Of a DNA stretch of 8,873 bases, positions 1-6,022 are shown piece by piece (the stretch's first letter is position 1; the number at the start of each line of letters is the position of its first letter). Where the stretch lies: assembly GCA_902774195.1 (NCBI GenBank), contig CACYHM010000030.1, positions 1-8,873 of the forward strand, in the 5' to 3' direction. The DNA is from an uncultured Eubacteriales bacterium (lineage in GTDB: Bacteria; Bacillota_A; Clostridia; Peptostreptococcales; Anaerovoracaceae). A model generated the notes under the pieces. That model had not been told where the DNA came from and ran no database searches. It was given only the letters and a program-made list of their open reading frames with translations. The position numbers and the translations under genes are program-made.

Positions 1-596
1 TTGAGGAAGTCCATCATCTTGCCGAAGTTGAGATACTTGTATCCGATGATCTCGTCATCCTCGTCAAGCGCAAGCTGTGTGATATATCCTTCTGTAAGAT
101 CGAGATACCTCGGGCCCTTTTCGAGGGTGCCGTATGTGGTGCCTACCATCGATCTTGTTCCCTTGCCGAGGTCTTCAAGTCCGGCTCCGATCTGGAGCCC
201 GCCCTCTGAGAAAGCGCTCTGGGAACGTCCGTAGACGATCTGGAGGAATATCTCTCTCATCGCTGTGTTGATAGCATCGCATACGAGATCTGTGTTGAGC
301 GCCTCAAGTACTGTAAGACCCGGCAGGATCTCTGATGCCATCGCTGCCGAATGTGTCATTCCTGAGCAGCCTATGGTCTCGACAAGAGCTTCCTGGATAA
401 TGCCGTCCTTTACGTTGAGTGAAAGCTTGCAGGCTCCCTGCTGAGGAGCGCACCAGCCGATGCCGTGGGTGTATCCGGAAATGTCGGAAACCTGTTTAGG
501 CTTGACCCACTTTCCTTCCTCAGGAATCGGTGCAGAGCCGTGATGTACTCCCTGGTGAACCGGGCACATGCCTTTCACTTCTGCAGAATAAATCAT
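1..596 (-). CDS. Iron-sulfur cluster assembly scaffold-like protein (NifU/IscU-like), 3' end outside window
   Basis: This reads as the clostridial NifU/IscU-like scaffold-family protein that is often encoded beside a 'GGGtGRT' protein; its role is presumed to be Fe-S cluster handling in the cytoplasm, and no reaction is proven. Translation from ATG at 596 gives 198 codons and stays open to the window edge, so the C-terminus is missing. The start MIYSAEVKGMCPV is preceded by a perfect AGGAGG (605-610) eight bases upstream. Cysteines sit at residues 11, 49, 56, 77 and 106. The stretches GWCAPQQGACKL (48-59) and ETIGCSGMTHSAAMASEI (73-90) are the conserved core and match the family as I remember it. 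No membrane segment or signal peptide is visible. The next gene, which might be the GGGtGRT partner, lies beyond the window. The family assignment is fairly sure; the biochemical role is inferred. Confidence 0.85.
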   Translation of the reverse strand, partial: MIYSAEVKGMCPVHQGVHHGSAPIPEEGKWVKPKQVSDISGYTHGIGWCAPQQGACKLSLNVKDGIIQEALVETIGCSGMTHSAAMASEILPGLTVLEALNTDLVCDAINTAMREIFLQIVYGRSQSAFSEGGLQIGAGLEDLGKGTRSMVGTTYGTLEKGPRYLDLTEGYITQLALDEDDEIIGYKYLNFGKMMDFL

Positions 597-645
597 AATT
601 TTAACCTCCTGATACTCAGTGATTTGATTGTTCATACATACTGAT

Positions 646-672
646 TTTATAGCATACAAAGAAATACAACAA
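646..672 (-). promoter_or_regulatory. Candidate sigma-A promoter for the Fe-S scaffold-like gene
   Basis: Read on the minus strand, a -10 box TATAAA (646-651) is preceded by TGC, which makes an extended -10. A weak -35, TTGTTG (667-672), lies 15 bp further upstream. The site is about 50 bp ahead of the ATG at 596 in an AT-rich gap after the Dabb gene. The spacing is short, so the extended -10 is the main support. Confidence 0.4.
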
Positions 673-698
673 GTGCTGAAAATCCGATGTCTGAAAAC

Positions 699-986
699 TT
701 AAACTTCAAAATCGCATGCAACAGATCCGCTGCGGACCTCGTGCATGCGCTTTTTGACCGGCATATGTGCAGGATGTGTCTGATATGCGTCGAAAGCCTC
801 CCTGCTTTCAAAAAGTGTCACCAGCGCCAGATCATATGATCTTTCGCTGTGGAGTATGTCGGCGCCCGCCTCGAGTTCGAGCATGCCCTCGATCTTTCCC
901 TTCATGCCGTAAAAATTACTTACAAGCTGAGGGATCTCGTCTTTGTATTCATCCTTTATCCTGAACATTACGATGTGTCTTATCAT
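699..986 (-). CDS. Dabb family (stress-responsive alpha/beta barrel) protein
   Basis: The 95-residue product has the length and layout of a single Dabb domain, a dimeric ferredoxin-like alpha+beta barrel. It opens with the characteristic MIRHIVMFRIKDE strand. A central strand follows (YDLALVTLFESREAFDAY, residues about 51-68), and then the family-typical THPAHMPV segment (70-77). The family includes plant stress proteins, some enzymes and many bacterial proteins of unknown substrate. No catalytic assignment can be made here beyond the fold, and no signal peptide is seen. The start at 986 is supported by the conserved N-terminal strand and by AAGGA about ten bases upstream. The gene stands alone with its own promoter-like sequence, downstream of the Tad operon and upstream of the Fe-S scaffold gene, so I infer it is transcribed independently of the pilus genes. 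Confidence 0.85.
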   Translation of the reverse strand: MIRHIVMFRIKDEYKDEIPQLVSNFYGMKGKIEGMLELEAGADILHSERSYDLALVTLFESREAFDAYQTHPAHMPVKKRMHEVRSGSVACDFEV

Positions 987-1025
987 GGGTCTTCATTCCT
1001 TTCACACAGCTGCATCAACGCTTTT

Positions 1026-1055
1026 ATTATAAATACCGCAAGGCGTCTGTTGCAA
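1026..1055 (-). promoter_or_regulatory. Likely sigma-A promoter of the Dabb gene
   Basis: On the minus strand a perfect TATAAT -10 box (1026-1031) follows TTGCAA (1050-1055, four of six consensus bases) with an 18-bp spacer. Transcription would begin near 1018, leaving a leader of about 30 nt before the ATG at 986. Confidence 0.6.
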
Positions 1056-1062
1056 CGGTCTG

Positions 1063-1086
1063 CTGAACTTACCCGATAATGTTCAG
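1063..1086 (-). terminator. Weak inverted repeat at the end of the Tad operon
   Basis: CTGAAC (1063-1068) and GTTCAG (1081-1086) form a 6-bp stem around a 12-nt loop, overlapping the stop codon of the DUF6382 gene. No U-tract follows on the minus strand, so it does not meet the criteria for an intrinsic terminator. It is listed because nothing better is seen between the last operon gene and the next promoter. Confidence 0.2.
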
Positions 1087-1604
1087 TTAGGCATTCCCTC
1101 CATTCTCGACAGCGTTTTTTCGAGGAACATCTTTATCCTGTTTATGTCTCCCGGCTCTGCAGCCTCTCTGATGCGGGCGGCCATTTCCCTTTCTTCTCTT
1201 ATTTCCCTGTTCATGATCCTGTCTGCGAAGATCACTATCTTGTATCTGAAGTCGAGCCTTTTGACATCCGGGTAATACATCAGCCGCAGGTTTTCGATGT
1301 CTGTTCTTCCGCATCGCGCATATACGAGTTCAGGCTCGATGAGATAGCTCTCGGCACTGATCAGATGATCAGAGTTGGTCTCACACATGCTTATGAGGTT
1401 TCTGATGAGAAGAAGTTTGTCATATAACCTCATCCCGGATGGATCAAGTTTAGCGAAGCTGTCCGTCTTGTAGCTGAATGCGTATCTGTCCTCTTCTCTT
1501 ATGATGGACATCCTCATAAAGCCCGGGCAGTAATTCTGTGTAAGTATCTCTTCCACATATGCAGGCATCCTGTATCCGGCCATGTTCTGTCTTATCCTTT
1601 CCAT
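1083..1604 (-). CDS. DUF6382-family protein, stand-alone, last gene of the Tad operon
   Basis: This 173-residue soluble protein resembles DUF6382, a domain found in Bacillota, often N-terminal to an FHA domain and near Tad/Flp genes. The recognisable part is residues about 20-115. It starts with an N-terminal MAGYRMPAYVEEILTQNY segment, followed by a helical LYDKLLLIRNLISMC stretch. After that comes the LISAESYLIEPELVYARCG ... LRLMYYPD signature, a beta-hairpin-like block. The C-terminus (about 125-170) is rich in Arg and Glu and probably helical. No FHA domain, TM segment or signal peptide follows, so the protein is just the DUF6382 part plus a helical tail. The start is set by AAAGGAGG (1609-1616), which overlaps the preceding gap and lies four bases from the ATG; the upstream pseudopilin gene ends 12 bases away. 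The function is unknown; a cytoplasmic accessory or regulatory role in the pilus machine is inferred from position only. Confidence 0.65.
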   Translation of the reverse strand: MERIRQNMAGYRMPAYVEEILTQNYCPGFMRMSIIREEDRYAFSYKTDSFAKLDPSGMRLYDKLLLIRNLISMCETNSDHLISAESYLIEPELVYARCGRTDIENLRLMYYPDVKRLDFRYKIVIFADRIMNREIREEREMAARIREAAEPGDINRIKMFLEKTLSRMEGMPN

Positions 1605-1616
1605 GTTTCCTCCTTT

Positions 1617-2378
1617 CTATCCTCCGCACTTTGAACAGGGGCAGTACCCTCTTTCTATCGCGGTTTCTTTGTCTATCTCGACAAAGTTCCTCTGAAGAGA
1701 AGTGCATCCCGGCAGATGATAATCCTCTCCCGCAGACGGGAAGTAATATATAAGCGTTCCGTCCGCTGTTTTTCCGCTTTTGCAGAGAGGGCATGACTTG
1801 TATTTTTTTCTGACCTGGCGGTTCAGAGTGCCCGGTCTTGAATCAGCCCTCAGAAAGCCGCATCCTTCTGAATGATACTTCTCTCCTCTCTTCGGGAATA
1901 TGAACACGGGAACAGAGTCGTTATCCATAAGATCGTCCTCTGTCATTCTGCGTACGTTCCTTTCGCGGCCAACATAGGCTCGTGTGACCAGCGACAGATC
2001 GTAGTGAGCATCCGCCCTGATCCCGAGAGGATTCACCGTTCCGAGAGTCAGACTGTATCTGACGGCGATGAGTTCGTCGACTCCCCATCTTTCGGTCCTG
2101 ATCCCTGCATCCGTAAGTCTGGCGGACCGTATCTGCGAATGCTTCGAAGTCATCTCCTTTTTCAGCCTGTATGGAACAGCGACCGCAGTGTCTGCAACAG
2201 CTGCCTCCGCTGCTCCCCGTCTGAGTTCGTTCGCAGCGATGAAATTGCAGTCTTCTATACAGGCATACATCAGTATGACTGAGCTCATCACCATGACGGC
2301 GATCATGAACACCGGCAGCGATATCGCCGCTTCCACCAGGTAATTCCCTTTTTTATTTGTATGAATCCTCGAAAACAT
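1617..2378 (-). CDS. TadE-like pseudopilin with two C-terminal Cys/His-rich (putative zinc-binding) repeats
   Basis: From ATG 2378 the product is 253 residues. A short basic leader ends KKG (residues 9-11), followed by NYLVE, giving the prepilin peptidase pattern G/xxxxE with Glu at +5. A hydrophobic helix follows (about 17-41). The middle (about 50-150) is a TadE-like extracytoplasmic region. The tail holds two about 45-residue repeats: FPKRGEKYHSEGCGFL...YKSCPLC, and YFPSAGEDYHLPGCTSL...GYCPCSKC. Each has Tyr-His, a Cys four residues later, and a closing CxxC (His169, Cys173, Cys196, Cys199; His221, Cys225, Cys248, Cys251), like the YHxxxC...GYxPCxxC motif of Ada-like metal-binding modules. 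An in-frame ATG at 2396 would add six residues but has no ribosome binding site; the chosen start has GGAAGG four bases upstream. It overlaps the DUF5702 gene by 26 bp. Pilin-like assignment is good; metal binding is inferred. Confidence 0.75.
   Translation of the reverse strand: MFSRIHTNKKGNYLVEAAISLPVFMIAVMVMSSVILMYACIEDCNFIAANELRRGAAEAAVADTAVAVPYRLKKEMTSKHSQIRSARLTDAGIRTERWGVDELIAVRYSLTLGTVNPLGIRADAHYDLSLVTRAYVGRERNVRRMTEDDLMDNDSVPVFIFPKRGEKYHSEGCGFLRADSRPGTLNRQVRKKYKSCPLCKSGKTADGTLIYYFPSAGEDYHLPGCTSLQRNFVEIDKETAIERGYCPCSKCGG
1620..1910 (-). repeat. Tandem protein-level repeat encoding two Cys/His modules
   Basis: The two modules align as FP-x-x-G-E-x-Y-H-x-x-G-C-x-x-L, a spacer of about 20-23 residues, then Tyr followed by a Cys-x-x-Cys ending. 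They are clearly related in protein but diverged in DNA, so this is an old internal duplication. Confidence 0.7.
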
Positions 2379-3696
2379 AAGTCCTTCCGTTCGCATCTAT
2401 GGTGAATCTGGTCCCGGTGTAATACTCCATCATGTTGAAGTCCTTATAATATCTGTATTTCATGTTTACCGTTACAAGGTCCATTACTCTGAGGAGACGT
2501 GTGTTCTCATTCATGGCCAATATCATCACCATAAGGTATTCATCGTAATTGAGTCCTTCCTTTATCTGCACCATACTGCCGATATTTCCTGTGATACTGC
2601 TCAGTTCGTTCCTGTTCTCTTCAAGCTTTTCCAGCGATTCCTCATCGAGTTTTTTTCGTACTTCATCCGAATCCAGCACAGCTCCGAGACCCGTCTTCCA
2701 TTGCTCAGGCGTTTTCAGGACAGGCACTCTGCCGTCGGAATACAGATCATTCAGATCCATCTCTGTCTCCAGCGCTGCCCATGCTTCTGCGACTATCACC
2801 TGTGTGACGATGCCGAGAGGTCCCGGAGTTATCGTTTCGGCCACAGCTATCACTATTTCGACCTTTGCCGGGTCCCTGTAAAGTGACAATAGATTGAGAG
2901 CATTTCTTGCCAGAAAGAGTCTTCTCCTGCAGGCTCTGTAGTTTACTTCATCATCCGGACTGCCCTTTATTATGTACTCCCATTCGTTGACAAAGAAGTG
3001 CTCCCTGTCATCCGCAGCTGTTACGTGATTATCGAATCTGCTCACGATCAGCAGTATCTCTGCCCCGGAGCTAGCGATCCTGTTTTTCAGATCGTTTCTG
3101 CTTCCTATATTCTTCGCGTTCTCTGTCAAAGTATCGGCGCTGACACTTCCTCCGGCTCCGCCTGACGGCAGAGTATCCAGTACGACCCTGTCATTGATGA
3201 TACGTCCTTCTTCGTCGTAGCCTTCACCGTCATCAAGATCTCTGAAAGTCCTTCCTCTGCCGTTTATGAGTTCTGATGCAGCGCTGCTTGTAAAGCCGAG
3301 CCTCAAAGCTTCTCTGAAATTGTCCGGATTCCCCAGTTCATAACCCGTAAGATCGGCATTGGCTCCTGTGATGACAGCATCGAGCTTGCCTGCTGCAGAA
3401 TAGTCAAGGTAAGCATTTAGCTTGCCGGATACATCCGGATCATTTCCGAAATATGCCATTATGGAGAAATCTTCGAGCAGATGGACATCGTATTCGGAAA
3501 GTATCGCTTTCGTCCATACCCGGCCGAAAGCCTCGCATTCGCTGCTTACGACAAGCCTTCTCGATACTCCTACAGCCGATGCTATGCATATCGCAAAACC
3601 TAGAAAAAATATCGCAGTCATGACCATTGACGATCCTTTTTTTGATCTCATGCCGTGCAGCCATTTATTCAGTTTTTTATCTTCCGAGTATCTCAC
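2353..3696 (-). CDS. DUF5702-family Tad-associated membrane-anchored protein
   Basis: This 447-residue protein matches the DUF5702 family found in Bacillota Tad loci. It has a basic N-terminus ending KKG (19-21), then one hydrophobic segment (about 25-44). A long extracytoplasmic region follows. Signature stretches are SEYDVHLLEDFSIMAYFGND (67-86), the NEWEYIIKGSPDDEVNYRACRRRLFLARNALNLL block in the middle, the TPGPLGIVTQVIVAEAWAALETEMDL stretch, and LNYDEYLMVMILAMNENTRLLRVMDLV near the end. The segment after KKG is SSMVM, with no Glu at +5, so it may be an uncleaved anchor or a poor peptidase substrate. The start is taken as GTG at 3696, overlapping the TadE-like gene by 20 bp; no strong ribosome binding site is seen, and an internal ATG at 3651 (MRSKKG) is an alternative. 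The role is probably a minor pilin or assembly component, inferred from family and position. Confidence 0.75.
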   Translation of the reverse strand: MRYSEDKKLNKWLHGMRSKKGSSMVMTAIFFLGFAICIASAVGVSRRLVVSSECEAFGRVWTKAILSEYDVHLLEDFSIMAYFGNDPDVSGKLNAYLDYSAAGKLDAVITGANADLTGYELGNPDNFREALRLGFTSSAASELINGRGRTFRDLDDGEGYDEEGRIINDRVVLDTLPSGGAGGSVSADTLTENAKNIGSRNDLKNRIASSGAEILLIVSRFDNHVTAADDREHFFVNEWEYIIKGSPDDEVNYRACRRRLFLARNALNLLSLYRDPAKVEIVIAVAETITPGPLGIVTQVIVAEAWAALETEMDLNDLYSDGRVPVLKTPEQWKTGLGAVLDSDEVRKKLDEESLEKLEENRNELSSITGNIGSMVQIKEGLNYDEYLMVMILAMNENTRLLRVMDLVTVNMKYRYYKDFNMMEYYTGTRFTIDANGRTYVFEDSYK

Positions 3697-4036
3697 CGCT
3701 TCTCACCAGCATATCTTCGTTGATCATGTACGCCTTTATTTCAAGTCTCTTGCTGACATCCATCATGAGCAGGCCGCCTCTCAGCAGACTTATCTCCTCT
3801 TCATCACTGTGTGTTCTGATAAATGCCCCCCTGTATGCGTCCTGCTGCTCCATGACCTCCTTATGTCTTTCTATTCCTGTAGTCAGTATCTCAAGATAGA
3901 AAACGAAAAGTCTTATGAGCAGCATAGCCGCCAGGATGATGATGGGCAGCGAGACCGCTGCCTCCACCATCCCGGAACCGCGCTTCGTGCGCAGTATTCG
4001 AATCAGCCCGTCCATATCTTCAGAAATTGGCCGCAT
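3677..4036 (-). CDS. TadE-like pseudopilin
   Basis: This is a small 119-residue pilin-like protein. The leader ends KRG (18-20), followed by SGMVE, so Glu25 is at +5 of a G/xxxxE prepilin peptidase site. A hydrophobic helix (about 26-48, AAVSLPIIILAAMLLIRLFVFYLEI) carries the VEAAxSLP motif typical of TadE. A short extracytoplasmic domain with many charged residues follows. TadE-type pseudopilins are needed for Flp pilus assembly or stability. The start is uncertain: ATG 4036 overlaps the flp gene by 17 bp with a weak GGA eight bases upstream, while ATG 4015 would give a shorter, more typical leader (MDGLIRILRTKRG) four bases after the flp stop but with little ribosome binding site. Its end overlaps the DUF5702 gene, so the two are probably translationally coupled. 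Confidence 0.8.
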   Translation of the reverse strand: MRPISEDMDGLIRILRTKRGSGMVEAAVSLPIIILAAMLLIRLFVFYLEILTTGIERHKEVMEQQDAYRGAFIRTHSDEEEISLLRGGLLMMDVSKRLEIKAYMINEDMLVRSGEILGR

Positions 4037-4193
4037 CGAGATTTCCGAATATGCGGTTCACAAAATCCACTATGGACGATTTGAAAATGATCCCTACCGC
4101 GACCGCAATGGCTACCAGGATCGCAACCTGTACCATCTCCATTCCTTTCTTGTTGCAGAGGGCTTTGATCATAAATGTCCTGATCCTCTTCAT
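4020..4193 (-). CDS. flp: Flp1-family type IVb pilin (major pilin candidate)
   Basis: This 57-residue protein has a 17-residue basic leader ending CNKKG, then MEMVQVAILVAIAVAVGIIF, a long hydrophobic helix, and a short tail KSSIVDFVNRIFGNLDAANF. This is the layout of the Flp1-like pilins of Bacillota, which assemble into a thin fibre after leader removal at the Gly. The +5 residue, usually Glu in pilins, is Gln22 here; a Glu occurs at +2. A strong ribosome binding site, AAAGGAG, sits seven bases before the ATG, as expected for the most abundant product of the operon. The 66-bp gap after tadC is the largest within the operon. The gene lies between the platform genes (tadB, tadC) and the pseudopilin genes. 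Identification as an Flp-type pilin is confident; that it is the main fibre subunit is inferred from its size and context. Confidence 0.85.
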   Translation of the reverse strand: MKRIRTFMIKALCNKKGMEMVQVAILVAIAVAVGIIFKSSIVDFVNRIFGNLDAANF

Positions 4194-4200
4194 GTCCTTA

Positions 4201-4207
4201 CTCCTTT
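4201..4207 (-). promoter_or_regulatory. Strong ribosome binding site of flp
   Basis: AAAGGAG on the minus strand is seven bases from the ATG at 4193. It fixes the start of this small gene. Confidence 0.75.
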
Positions 4208-4259
4208 CTCACATCTGTGCTTCGTTTATTGCACCGCTCCCGGATAAAGCCGCATGCTG

Positions 4260-5276
4260 CTACATCCCGAGGAGGGCGGGTGCCATGGTTATTACTATCA
4301 GAAGTACCAGCAGAAGGCCGAGAGGATATGCCATCTTCGTATCTATCATCTTGCCGCTTTCGCGCGCGACAGTCTTTCTCTCGTCCCACAGATATCTGCT
4401 CTCGCGGGCGAGGCTTTCGATGACATCACTGCCCCGCTTTTCATTCTCAGTAAGTATGCTTGCTATACGTATCAGCTCCTTGACATCATGCTTTACCGCA
4501 TATTCGTTTATTACTTCTGAAGTACTTCTTCTGTGTCCGTCCGTAGCTTCTCTAAGCTCTGCCAGTTCCTTTTCAAATGCACTGAGTTCTTTTTCGTCGT
4601 ACATGCCGTAACTGCCTGTTATCGTATCGAATGCATCGCTCAGTATGAGCCCCGCGTTCATCATCAGGAAGAGCTGGTTGCAGAATCTGGGCAGGCCTTT
4701 GAGTATAGACTTTCTCATCTGGTCTGCTGTTTTGTCCTTTCCTCCGCTGCCGGCTATCATCAGAGCTATGAGTCCCGTGTATACCGCAGCTATTATCAGC
4801 ATCAGAGAGTTGTCTTTTTTCTCAGATGAAGACCAGCTTATCGCTGTCCCGTCGGGCAGACTGTCAGGAAGATCTATACGGCGTCCTTTCGAATACTCGA
4901 TCTCGCTTATGACGCTGTTTATCCCGGCTTCGACTGATGCTTCACGTTCATCCTTCCGGGATGAGCCTTCTGCAGTCCCGCTCTTTCTGTCAGCCTGCAG
5001 ATTGAGTGTCACATCTCTTTCTATGACATCCCTGCCGTCCTTTATCCTGAGACTGAGATCGTACTTCTCCGTCCGGTCTGTGTTCCTTCTGCTTATACCC
5101 GTCACATTGCCGGATTCATCAGCTATGAGCTGTCCGCTTGCTTCGGGTCCCTTTATCACCAGCGCCAGCACGAGCAGCGCCGTCACGAGCGTGACTATGT
5201 ATATGCCTGACATTAGTTTTTTATCCTGCCTCAGCCTTATGTATTTTGTTTTTACAACTTCTGCCAGTTCATTCAT
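4260..5276 (-). CDS. tadC: TadC-like inner platform protein with an inserted extracytoplasmic domain
   Basis: This is a 338-residue protein of the T2SSF/TadC family, the membrane platform that works with TadB and the TadA ATPase. The T2SSF part lies in the C-terminal half: KGLPRFCNQLFLMMNAGLILSDAF (193-216), LIRIASILTENEKRGSDVIESLARES (268-293), ending in a membrane helix (about 316-336). The N-terminal half is unusual: helix one (about 24-42) is separated from helix two (about 157-177) by about 115 residues that should face outside. This insert contains strand-like YDLSLRIKDGRDVIERDVTLNLQ and IDLPDSLPDGTAISWSSS (134-151), which recalls the LPDGT-I-W-SS pattern of atrophied bacterial Ig-like domains. 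The start has GGAG eight bases upstream, inside the end of tadB; the genes are 2 bp apart. The platform role is confident from family and synteny; the role of the insert is unknown. Confidence 0.85.
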   Translation of the reverse strand: MNELAEVVKTKYIRLRQDKKLMSGIYIVTLVTALLVLALVIKGPEASGQLIADESGNVTGISRRNTDRTEKYDLSLRIKDGRDVIERDVTLNLQADRKSGTAEGSSRKDEREASVEAGINSVISEIEYSKGRRIDLPDSLPDGTAISWSSSEKKDNSLMLIIAAVYTGLIALMIAGSGGKDKTADQMRKSILKGLPRFCNQLFLMMNAGLILSDAFDTITGSYGMYDEKELSAFEKELAELREATDGHRRSTSEVINEYAVKHDVKELIRIASILTENEKRGSDVIESLARESRYLWDERKTVARESGKMIDTKMAYPLGLLLVLLIVITMAPALLGM

Positions 5277-5278
5277 CT

Positions 5279-6022
5279 TTATATCTCCACACTGACTATC
5301 TTCTGTATCATCGCGTATATGCCTATGCTGGACGCACAGACCGTGGTCATTATTATCCTTCCGGCTGCAGTCTCGTACAGCGGGGCTATGTAGTCAGGCG
5401 CCGTGATGTTAAGAAATAGGATGATGATGACCGGCATGGCGAATATGACCAGGCCTTCACTTTCCTTGCGCTTTATGAGTTCTTCTATCTCTCTGTCTAT
5501 ACCCATCTTTTCCATGATCACGGCTGCAGCCTTGTTCAGAGCGGTTATGAGACTTGCTCCCGTCATCTTGCATATCGAATATATGGTCACGAAATCGTGT
5601 ACATCCTCGAGTCCGGACAGTTCAGCCATATCTCTCAAAACGTTTATATCGTTTTCTCCGCCTACCTCCATCCTCTCATATGCCTTTTCAAGATCGTGGA
5701 CGAGCACCGACCTGCTGCCGTGTATATTTCTGAGCGATGGGATGGCTTCGGCTATCGCATCCTTCATGGATCTTCCTGCTCCTATGGCTGTCGATGCCAT
5801 GAAAAGGAAGTCTTTGAATTCCGTGATATAACGCCTTCGCCGCTTTTCGATCAGGCTGTCTGTCACAAATCCTCTGATACGCCGTGAAAAAGGGATGATA
5901 ACGACCGCAAACAGTATGTTCCTGTACATAAGATAAGAGATCGCCAGCCCTGCAGCAGCAAGAGCTGTCCAGAAGAGTATCTCCTCTTTTCTGCTGAATG
6001 AATATTTTCTCAGATCCGTCAT
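5279..6022 (-). CDS. tadB: TadB-like inner platform protein (T2SSF family)
   Basis: This 247-residue membrane protein has an N-terminal pair of hydrophobic segments (about 13-46), a cytoplasmic T2SSF domain, and two C-terminal membrane helices (about 190-206 and 221-240). Family-typical stretches are ITEFKDFLFMASTAIGAGRSMKDAI (66-90), LEDVHDFVTIYSICKMTGASL (138-158) and the IEELIKRKESEGLVIFAMP block (179-197). TadB and TadC are thought to form the platform on which the TadA motor acts to extrude Flp subunits. The ATG overlaps the tadA stop as ATGA, with GGGAGG five bases upstream, a classic coupled start. The product is shorter than proteobacterial TadB (about 300 residues), which is usual for clostridial members. 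Confidence 0.85.
   Translation of the reverse strand: MTDLRKYSFSRKEEILFWTALAAAGLAISYLMYRNILFAVVIIPFSRRIRGFVTDSLIEKRRRRYITEFKDFLFMASTAIGAGRSMKDAIAEAIPSLRNIHGSRSVLVHDLEKAYERMEVGGENDINVLRDMAELSGLEDVHDFVTIYSICKMTGASLITALNKAAAVIMEKMGIDREIEELIKRKESEGLVIFAMPVIIILFLNITAPDYIAPLYETAAGRIIMTTVCASSIGIYAMIQKIVSVEI

Noticed and set aside
1032..1061. ACCG...CGGT inverted repeat downstream of the Tad operon as a terminator
   Set aside because: The stem is interrupted and overlaps the good TTGCAA/TATAAT promoter; no clean U-tract follows.
1087..1314. Alternative minus-strand frame inside the DUF6382 gene (possible frameshifted C-terminus)
   Set aside because: The peptide is Arg/His-rich and low-quality, while the DUF6382 frame stays coherent to its stop. 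There is no sign of a frameshift into an FHA domain.
3422..4084. Plus-strand 220-codon open frame
   Set aside because: It is antisense to the DUF5702, TadE-like and flp genes, has no ribosome binding site and shows no recognisable domain.
4645..5295. Plus-strand 216-codon open frame
   Set aside because: It is an antisense shadow of tadC; its Ser-rich composition reflects the complement of the coding strand.
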